Assembly (NCBI RefSeq): GCF_002127325.2
Contig: NC_035439.2
Span: 4,708,110-4,772,109, forward strand
DNA from: Helianthus annuus
Lineage: Eukaryota > Streptophyta > Magnoliopsida > Asterales > Asteraceae
Length of the DNA: 64,000 bases
Direction of reading: 5' to 3'
This document shows, in pieces, positions 57,121-64,000 of this stretch (its first letter is position 1; every line of letters begins with the position of its first letter). Below the pieces are notes generated by a model. That model saw only the letters and a program-made list of their open reading frames with translations, was not told the origin of the DNA and searched no databases. The position numbers were made by a program, and so were the translations under genes.

Positions 57121-57900
57121 TCAAAGGAATATTATTTGAATAGTGGACATATCTACTGGAGCAATACTTTGAAATTTTGAAAAAAATATTATAATTTTCA
57201 TTATTTAAATTAAAATGGGTACAAATCCCTGGGATTGGGGTTAGAACGCGAATTCAAGAAACGCCGCACAACAAAACAACTCCACAACATCATGGGTATA
57301 ATCAATTATGCCTTCGCAATCCGCGATGATTTCCGCTAATCAATTGGCATTTGTTGCTAACTGGTGTGTGTAAGGTGTAATATGTTTTATTAATATTTTA
57401 AGCCCATTTTACACATTAGTCAAGTTTTAAATTTATAAAACACGATATTCTACTAACACTAACACACACTTGGGCAAGTGCACCCATCATGAGCGTAGTA
57501 TAGCGTTGGTAAGATACCGAGGTCGTCCAAGGACACAAGAGCTTTTAGTACCGGTTTATCCTCAACGTCTAATCAAATCAAAATTTTTAGAAAAGGTTTA
57601 AAACATGAAAAACAAAAACTAAAAATGCTGAAAATAAAAAATAAAAAAAAGATAGACAAGATGAATCACTTGGATCCGACTCGCCTTTAATGTATCCTTT
57701 GATGATTTCCGCTGTTTTTAAGAGATTATCTTAGTTATAGTAGTAGGCCCCTCTTTTGAAGGTGATGTTACCCTCAACCCAGTGGTTTGAGTCAGCAAGG
57801 ATACAATCCCAAAGGGTCAGAATATTGAAAGATAATTAATTAAGTTATTAATGCGTAAAGTGGTAGGGCCCTCTTTTGAGGTGACGTTACCCTCGGCTAA

Positions 57901-58124
57901 GGGGCTGTTTGGTAGCCTCTGAATGGTCATTAAGAGGCTACTTCTTAATGGAACCATTAAGAATTTTACCAATAAGAAGGTAGAAGAATGAGACATGTGA
58001 TGATTTACCATTCAGAAGTTACCTCTTAACCATTCAGACTTGAGGTTACCTCTTATTCGTTCAGAGGTTTTAAACCATTATGAGGTAGCATCTGAATGGT
58101 CATTAAGAGGCTACCAAACAGCCC
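57901..58124. mobile_element. Tourist-type (PIF/Harbinger) MITE (224 bp)
   Basis: Terminal inverted repeats GGGCTGTTTGGTAGCCTC and reverse complement. They extend through TGAATGGTCATTAAGAGGCTAC on both sides and are flanked by TAA (57898-57900 and 58125-58127). TAA/TTA duplication with a GGGCTGTTTGG end is typical of Tourist elements. It splits the phrase CTCGGC|TAAGTGGTTTGAG, which is intact in the neighbouring repeat copy. Confidence 0.9.
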
Positions 58125-58579
58125 TAAGTGGTTTGAGTCAGCAGGGATACAATCCCAAGTAGCCGGTTTAATGTATTAATAGTAGTTTACATATGAGGGG
58201 ATCAAACCATTCGGACCCCGGCCATCCAATACCAGTGGGCATTGAAGGAGATCCTAGTAAACTTGACACAGGTCCTTGCAGGATCTACACACTGAACAAT
58301 GCTAGAACCTTACCAAACCATTCCCTTAACCCCCGACTAGGTAGCCAACATATCTCTATATAGACCGTAGAGATATGAATTGTGAAAATCTTTTACTTTA
58401 TATAGACAGTAAAGTAATGCCAAGACACCACAGACAAATGATAAGGAAGTTTCACCTTCAATATAAGAAACTAGTTATTAAAGTCATTAAAACAAAACCA
58501 AATAAAAAGTGCGAAAAGATTAAAAATCAAAAGTAATACATTACATGCTTGTCTTCACCAAGTGATGTAAGAGACTTAG

Positions 58580-61500
58580 TGTAAGACCCTTTTTTGATTT
58601 TTTTTCGAATTTTTATATAGTTTTCGACTATACTTGTATAAATCTGCGTATACATGACTTACAAAATACCTATTTCTTAAAACTTTTAAGAAATAAATCA
58701 ATTCAATATTTTATAAATACATTCGTCGATTAAAACATGACGACGAAACAATTCGCGGAAGCTTAATTCTTGATCATGTTCGGCTCTCTCGCTCACTTGA
58801 TCGTCATCCGTATTGTCTTGTAAGTTACCAATAGTCAAAACACCCAAACTTTGTTAGTTATGAATGTTAAAACTAGTTTATATGAGTTCCCATGACCCAA
58901 CAACAAACAACAAACAAATTTTCAGAATAATGAGCCGTCGCGTGGCGTGACGGCATGCACCATCTTTGTCGCGTGTCGCGACAGGCGTCGTGTGCCACGA
59001 CTCCAACTGGGATTCCCCGTCGCATGACGCGAGGGTCCCATTTCGACAGCAAGTTTGGTTCCAGACCTGCACATTTCCATCCAAACTATATTTTTCCGAA
59101 ACGAGCATAACTGGCTCATTTTTTAATCCGATTTACGTCACGTTTCGTCCTACGTGATAGTAAATTTATTCTCCATCACATGAAGTTAACATCCGACATC
59201 CGGATTAACAATATTTTAGATTTTTTAGCCTTCGGCTTTAAAATGTAATTACCAAGTTTTGACCCGTTCGTGTATTTATCAAACAAACAAACATGTTTGT
59301 TTGATCCCAATTTCTCATGAATCTCACAAATTCTATATTTTTCTATCATATTAGGTTCAAATCTCGCGTTTATGTACCTTCTTAAACCCGTTTTTACTTA
59401 AATGCTTATTTTGACCCGTTAAGGGCAATTAAGCATTTTTCCGCATAATTCATGCTCATTTACTTCTAGCATTTTATTTCCACATTATTTATCAATTGAC
59501 CTTCCACCACAACTATATTAGTGGCGGATTTAATGTGGTGATTTATATATTCCGAGTTTTACCCTTCGGATCATTATTTTACGGCAAAGACTCTTATAGA
59601 GTCATTTGACCAATATTTTACATCTTTCACTTTTTATACTTATTCAAAGTATTTATTTCATCATATGACTCATTTCCAAACAACTTTTAAGGGTCGTTTG
59701 CTCGATTTAGCTTACAAGGGCGTTTTAGTCAATTTTAGACCTTCTTTTACGACGAAGGACTTTTAAATACTTGTTTAACCCAAAATCCGACCTTTTAACC
59801 ATAATCTTATTTAGAAACCATTATGTTTCTAATACACCATGATTATAACTTAAATTATTCGGCTTACCTATAAGATAACCAAATATCAATTTTCGACTTT
59901 ACTTAACTCTCATTGAACCTTATGTTCTAAATGAGTAGTTAACCTATCATACATACCTGGCTCGGATCAACATATTGACCCATTTAATGCTTTGCTTAAT
60001 AACCGCTAAGTAATAGCGATGCAAATATCCATTCGATATATATTCCTGTAATCATACACTCGACGAAGTCATTAGTCGATATCGTCAAAGGGTGACATTT
60101 TCACCTTTTGACCCGTTTAGTCTAAATGATCGTTTATCTTTGCAAGATGGTATTTATTACCATCTCCTCTACACGACTCGCCCCGGTTTACACCGTACGA
60201 CCATTTTATTTATAAAACATTTCTTAATTCTTTTGACCCCTTTATAGCTTACGCCGTAAAGTGTCGGAACATCATAATTCAAACAAGACTTTATATTATT
60301 CGTAACCTATAAAACCAATAGGTATTAAATAAAGAAAGTGTAAGCTTTACTTACCTAGCATCCAGGTTATGCTTTTCCTTCATTCCTGATTCGTTAGACC
60401 CGCTTCCTTCCCAAGCTTTCACCTATCTCGTCAAGCGTCAAACTATCATTGTAATTTGTAAGATGGTTAGACTAGTCATAATAAATCTCGACTACTCCAT
60501 CTTACGTGTTTTATGTCGAAATTATCATTCGATCATATTTTTGATCATTTTAACTTTTAAAAGTCAAACTGCCTATTGACGAAAGTAATTACACGATGTA
60601 GATCAACTACTCGTTTTATTACTTTGTCAACATCCGGTAAGCATCATTCTTATGCTACCGGTTTAATCACTTATTTAATCAAGTTCATGTAATCGGATTT
60701 TCACCGAATTAACACAACTTTAATCATTTTTAACACATGATGATATCAAACATCATTCTAACATTAAGCTATCATTATTTTCGTTTTTATCATACTAATC
60801 CAATTCCTAGCAAGTATGATCATGTACTCAAACACAAAATTTGTTTAAGTATTTCCTGATTACTATCAAATATGATGATTATAATCATACTTTGATCATC
60901 AAATTCATCATAAGATTAAAACCCACTTATCCTAGTGTGGTGAATCATCAAATCATTCAATTTATAGCATCATATGTATAATTTTCACTTAGGGTTTGGT
61001 TCCTAAGCATGTATACATCACTAATTCAATCGTAGCTTCAGTAATTCATTCATAATTCGCGATTATGATGATTATCCAAATTTCATAACTTCACAAATTA
61101 TCAAAATTTGACATACCTTATGATCCCCTAGCTTGGGTGATCATTAATTCACGTTCAATTGTGAATTTAGACTTCATTTGGCCTTTCAATTGAATGATTT
61201 TGTTGGAGCTAGGGTTTAAGCTCCTGGGGCTTCTTCTGTGTTCGAACAGAACACCTTGAACACACACTATATGTGTGTTTTAGTTTTTAAGTTTTCTTTT
61301 ATAATTAGACTTTCAAGTTTATCCATTTTGGCCCCTCTTGTTTGGTTAGTTTATTAAGTAGGCCATAACCCACTTAATTTCTAACAATATTCTCACTTAT
61401 TAACTAGGTTAAATATTCCTGGTTAATTTAGTGAGTTCGGGGAGATTTATGACTAAGTTTATTTTAAGTCCCGTTAACTTGGCTTCTATAAATTTTATTT

Positions 61501-61653
61501 TTTTCAAAAGCTTTCTTTCAGCTTTTATTAAATATTAGGCTTATTTATTTAAAAATCCTAATATTCACCGGGTTACTTTTACCACTACCGGTAACTTACC
61601 CGTCTTTTAGTATTAGCGTGGTTTGATTACCAAACTCGTTTTCGGGATGTTAG
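58580..61653 (-). mobile_element. Solo LTR of a gypsy element (3.07 kb, minus)
   Basis: On the plus strand it runs from TGTAAGACCC to CGGGATGTTAGA, that is, minus-strand TCTAACATCCCG...GGGTCTTACA; one terminal base has mutated from the usual TG. The 5-bp duplication CTTAG lies at 58575-58579 and 61654-61658. Hairpins GTCGCGTGTCGCGAC and GTCGTGTGCCACGAC (58969-59000) lie upstream, in minus orientation, of the TATA-like CATATAAAC (58876-58884). No internal coding region is present. Confidence 0.78.
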
Positions 61654-61845
61654 ACTTAGCCAAACATGCCTTTGATTGACAAGAACTCTTATGATCAATC
61701 TTGGATCCCGAGACTACTACACACACTCTAAGGTGGATGATGGATGATGGTGGTGGATGTGGGTGTTGTAGTGGTGGTGGAGTGGTGGCAAAGTGGGAGA
61801 GATGTGGTTTGCCAAGGGATGTCTTTTGAAGTGAACCAAGCACCC

Positions 61846-61857
61846 CTATTTATAGCC
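61846..61857 (-). promoter_or_regulatory. TATA box of the Athila-like LTR
   Basis: GGCTATAAATAG on the minus strand, just downstream of the GC-rich hairpin cluster at 62166-61871. Confidence 0.6.
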
Positions 61858-61870
61858 TGAACAGAAGCCC

Positions 61871-62166
61871 GGCCACGGCCCTGTGTCCGCTGGGCACGCC
61901 CCCGTGGCCATCCTCTTTCTCTTCCTTCATTAATTGCAATTGTCTGCATTAGGCTCTACACGGCCCCGTGTTCGCTGGGCACGGCCCCGTGTGCAGAAGC
62001 GTATTTGTACTATCAAGATTTACAAGATTCTGCGAATCTTAGCGTTGACCACGCCCCGTGCTGAGCTGGGCACGCCCCCGTGCTGGGCATAGAAGCTTCT
62101 ACAGCTTTGTCCCTATCTGCAGACACCTGACCACGCCCCCGTGTCCAGTGGGCACGGGCCGTGGTC
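61871..62166 (-). repeat. CACGGCCCCGTG palindrome cluster
   Basis: Four paired blocks: GGCCACGG...CCGTGGCC (61871-61909), CACGGCCCCGTG twice (61959-61970, 61980-61991), CCACGCCCCGTG...CACGCCCCCGTG (about 62050-62092), and GACCACG...CGTGGTC (62129-62166). Blocks are about 80-95 bp apart. Confidence 0.82.
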
Positions 62167-62484
62167 AGCCTTCTGTTTCTTGTTTTTGCTTGGGGAGATG
62201 TTGTCGAGGGGTCGGGCATGCAATGTTTATTCCTTTTCTTTGTATTTATGTTAGTTTTTGTTGCATATTTGTTCCTTTTGTTCGTTTAAGCTCATTTGGT
62301 CCTAAAAATACAAAAGGAAGACAAAAGAACACTTTTTCCAACATTAGTACTAAAAAAGGGTTAGTTTTATGCCTCATTTGATGTAATTTATATGTTGCAT
62401 TTTACAAACATCACTAACCATAACCATAGTATTCAAATCTTTTGCTAAGCGAAAATGAAATGGGGAGCAATAACCGTCCACCTA

Positions 62485-62640
62485 TGTCACACCCAAACCG
62501 ATAGCAGAAATATCGGAGTGAGGCGAAAACGGAGATTGCTCATTGCATTATAACACTAATTGTGACAATACATAATTAAACCAAATTTCATTAAATGCTA
62601 AATTGAATACATTGTTCAACAATACATAATCAAACCAGAT
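62485..62640 (-). mobile_element. Truncated LTR end related to solo LTR C
   Basis: TGTCACACCCAAACCGATAGCAGAAATATCGG is close to the reverse complement of the end of LTR C (30080-30125). It fades after about 150 bp, so this is a broken minus-oriented LTR end. Confidence 0.6.
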
Positions 62641-62981
62641 CCAGCAATGGTAGTGGTCGTTTTTTAGATGATGTTGACGGTGACGAGTGGCAGTGGTCAT
62701 TGTTGTCGGCGACGTCTGGGGGCGGTAGTTGTAGTCGGAGATGGTGGTTTCAAGTGAGGTTGTAGTTGTTGTACAACATGATTGATTGTTACATATCATC
62801 TTTGCTGCTTGTCGGAGTATACTGTCGACTAACCCTACCCCTAACCCCACCGCCACCGCACATGAAATGTCGTCCGCCATCATCTCACAACACCACCATT
62901 GAAACCCTAACCACCACCATTATCTCACAACACCACCACTAATATTCTCAATTACCACCTAAACTTTGGATCTGAAAAAAA
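62641..62981. other. Unassigned region with ACC/TGG-rich patches
   Basis: Minus-strand open frame 62883-62548 has CACCAC/TCC-derived low complexity and no domain. I do not call a gene. Confidence 0.4.
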
Positions 62982-63562
62982 GGAATATTGGATTTTAATA
63001 ATCTCAACTATACGTTGTTGGCCCCAACAGTCCCAACTTCAAAATTAACCACTGGCAGTCCCAACTATTAACATATTGGCCTCTAATAGACCTTGAATAA
63101 TAGAACCGTAACACCGTTAGTCTCCGGTCGCCGGAAAAACGTTTTTGGCCAGATAAAGGTTCCTAAAGGTCCGATCTATGGTTATAAAGAGGTTTGGGAC
63201 GAAAATGTTGAGTTTTCTGGCGAAAGTTTTGAGTTTACCAGCCAAAAAGAAGTTTTTCGGCGAAAAAGGAGTTTTCTGGTGACCTCAATAATTTGGGATT
63301 TTACTAGAAAAAGGTTCCTAAAGGTCCATAATAAGGTTACAAAGAGGTTTGGGATGAAAATATTGAGTTTTTCGCCCAAAAAGGGATTTGCCGGCCAAAA
63401 ACGTTTTTCCGGCGACCGGAGACTAACAGAGTTAGGTTTCTATTAATCAGGGTCCATTGGAGGCCAATATGTTAATAGTTGGGACTGTCAGTGTTTATTT
63501 TTGAAGTTGAAACTGTTGGCGGTTAACGGCGAATAGTTGAGATTATTAAAATCCAATACTTC
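62982..63562. mobile_element. Mutator-type MITE, long member (about 581 bp)
   Basis: Long terminal inverted repeats (TATTGGATTTTAATAATCTC and reverse complement) are shared with 33346-33624. A second inverted pair inside reads GTCTCCGGTCGCCGGAAAAA / TTTTTCCGGCGACCGGAGAC. GAAAAAAA flanks both ends (62974-62981 and 63563-63570), a low-complexity candidate duplication. The centre has a direct duplication (GGTTCCTAAAGGTCC at about 63160 and 63315). The 117-residue frame across it is repeat-derived. Confidence 0.8.
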
Positions 63563-63570
63563 GAAAAAAA

Positions 63571-64000
63571 AAACATCACACGAACCTTAGGTCCGATCCA
63601 TATCAAATTTGGAAAAGCCATAGCCCTTTTCTATTCCTTTTCTATTCAGAAGAACAAGTCATTAGAAACAAGCCTTAGATCTTTACTAGACAAAAGATCA
63701 CTTCTAGTTTGTAGAGTAAATAATTAAGAAAATGTCACCGTTCTTTTTTAATTTCCAATATCATTCATACGTTCTGTATGATAGCTATATTTATAGAGGA
63801 TCTTTACTGTTGAAATATATGTATAGTATGAAATACCAGGCACTATGTAAACTTTAGTTTGGTTTTGAACAAATTCATATTACAACACATCGAATTTATT
63901 TGAAAAAATCATTATATTAAATTGAAATTTAATACACTATATAAACATCAATATTTCCTCTTTTTTATTAAAGTTTTTTACTTTTAATTTTTAGTTAAAT
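63571..64000. other. AT-rich end of window, nothing recognised
   Basis: No coding frame or bordered repeat identified. Confidence 0.5.

Larger units (their letters stand above)
57400..62400 (-). mobile_element. Athila-like LTR remnant, minus orientation, interrupted
   Basis: Two host pieces (about 57400-58579 and 61659-62400) join across a solo LTR insertion. Phrases such as AGCGTTGGTAAGATACCGAGG and GTCCAAGGACACAAGAGCTT are those of Athila-type LTRs in Asteraceae (from memory; unchecked). An imperfect internal duplication (GGTTTGAGTCAGCA(A/G)GGATACAATCCCAA at about 57785 and 58130) is visible. No primer site or coding region adjoins it, and the outer edges are uncertain. Confidence 0.55.

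Noticed and set aside
62548..62883. 111-residue minus-strand ORF starting MMADDISCAVAVGLGVG
   Set aside because: Low-complexity Thr/Ser-rich sequence without domain; its far end overlaps a truncated LTR end.
63093..63446. 117-residue plus-strand ORF
   Set aside because: It is internal to the inverted-repeat Mutator MITE and built from its direct duplication.

Overview
This is plant nuclear DNA dominated by transposable elements. I see no bacterial-type operons and no intact housekeeping gene. The LTR families (Tekay-type Ty3/gypsy elements with an extra ORF upstream of gag, an Athila-type tRNA-Asp primer site), the AT-rich background, an LRR receptor-like-protein pseudogene and an ER-body-membrane-protein-like pseudogene point to a dicot. 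The repeat style suggests Asteraceae, but that is inference only.

Layout. 1-2 kb: minus-strand LRR receptor-like protein pseudogene split by a 227-bp CACTA MITE. 2-10 kb: mosaic of small elements: a hairpin/ACC-rich repeat, a 668-bp hAT MITE with an exact 8-bp TSD, a tRNA-derived SINE-like unit, a truncated Athila-like LTR with PBS and gag start fused to a captured NIK-type receptor-kinase first exon, and a Mutator-type MITE. 10.4-30.1 kb: three-level LTR nest. Solo LTR C (TSD GTCCA) is split by gypsy element A (TSD GAACT, 3,420-bp LTRs), whose 3' LTR is split by gypsy element B (TSD CCAAC, 1,469-bp LTRs). 30.1-34.1 kb: minus-strand MEB-like pseudogene with readable exons; a TRIM element sits inside a coding exon and a Mutator MITE in an intron. 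34.1-54.8 kb: LTR element D (TSD CTAAA), apparently non-coding, split by the 13.6-kb Tekay element E (TSD GCTAC), which carries an almost complete gag-pol with a few nonsense codons. 54.8-64 kb: a duplicated piece of the MEB flank, a Copia-like LTR with PBS, an Athila-like minus-strand LTR remnant split by a Tourist MITE and a 3-kb solo LTR, and a second Mutator MITE.

The elements are related by nesting, not by joint function. B is younger than A, A is younger than solo LTR C, and E is younger than D. By-eye LTR divergence (A about 1%, B about 1%, E about 2%, D about 3%) agrees with that order.

The most unusual structure is a set of short hairpin arrays inside unrelated retroelements. Element D has about 16 copies of a stem-loop whose loop (GAGCG) is kept while the stem changes with compensating bases. 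Elements A and E have their own versions in the leader and the inter-ORF spacer. Separately, nearly every LTR family here carries a family-specific perfect inverted repeat upstream of its TATA box.
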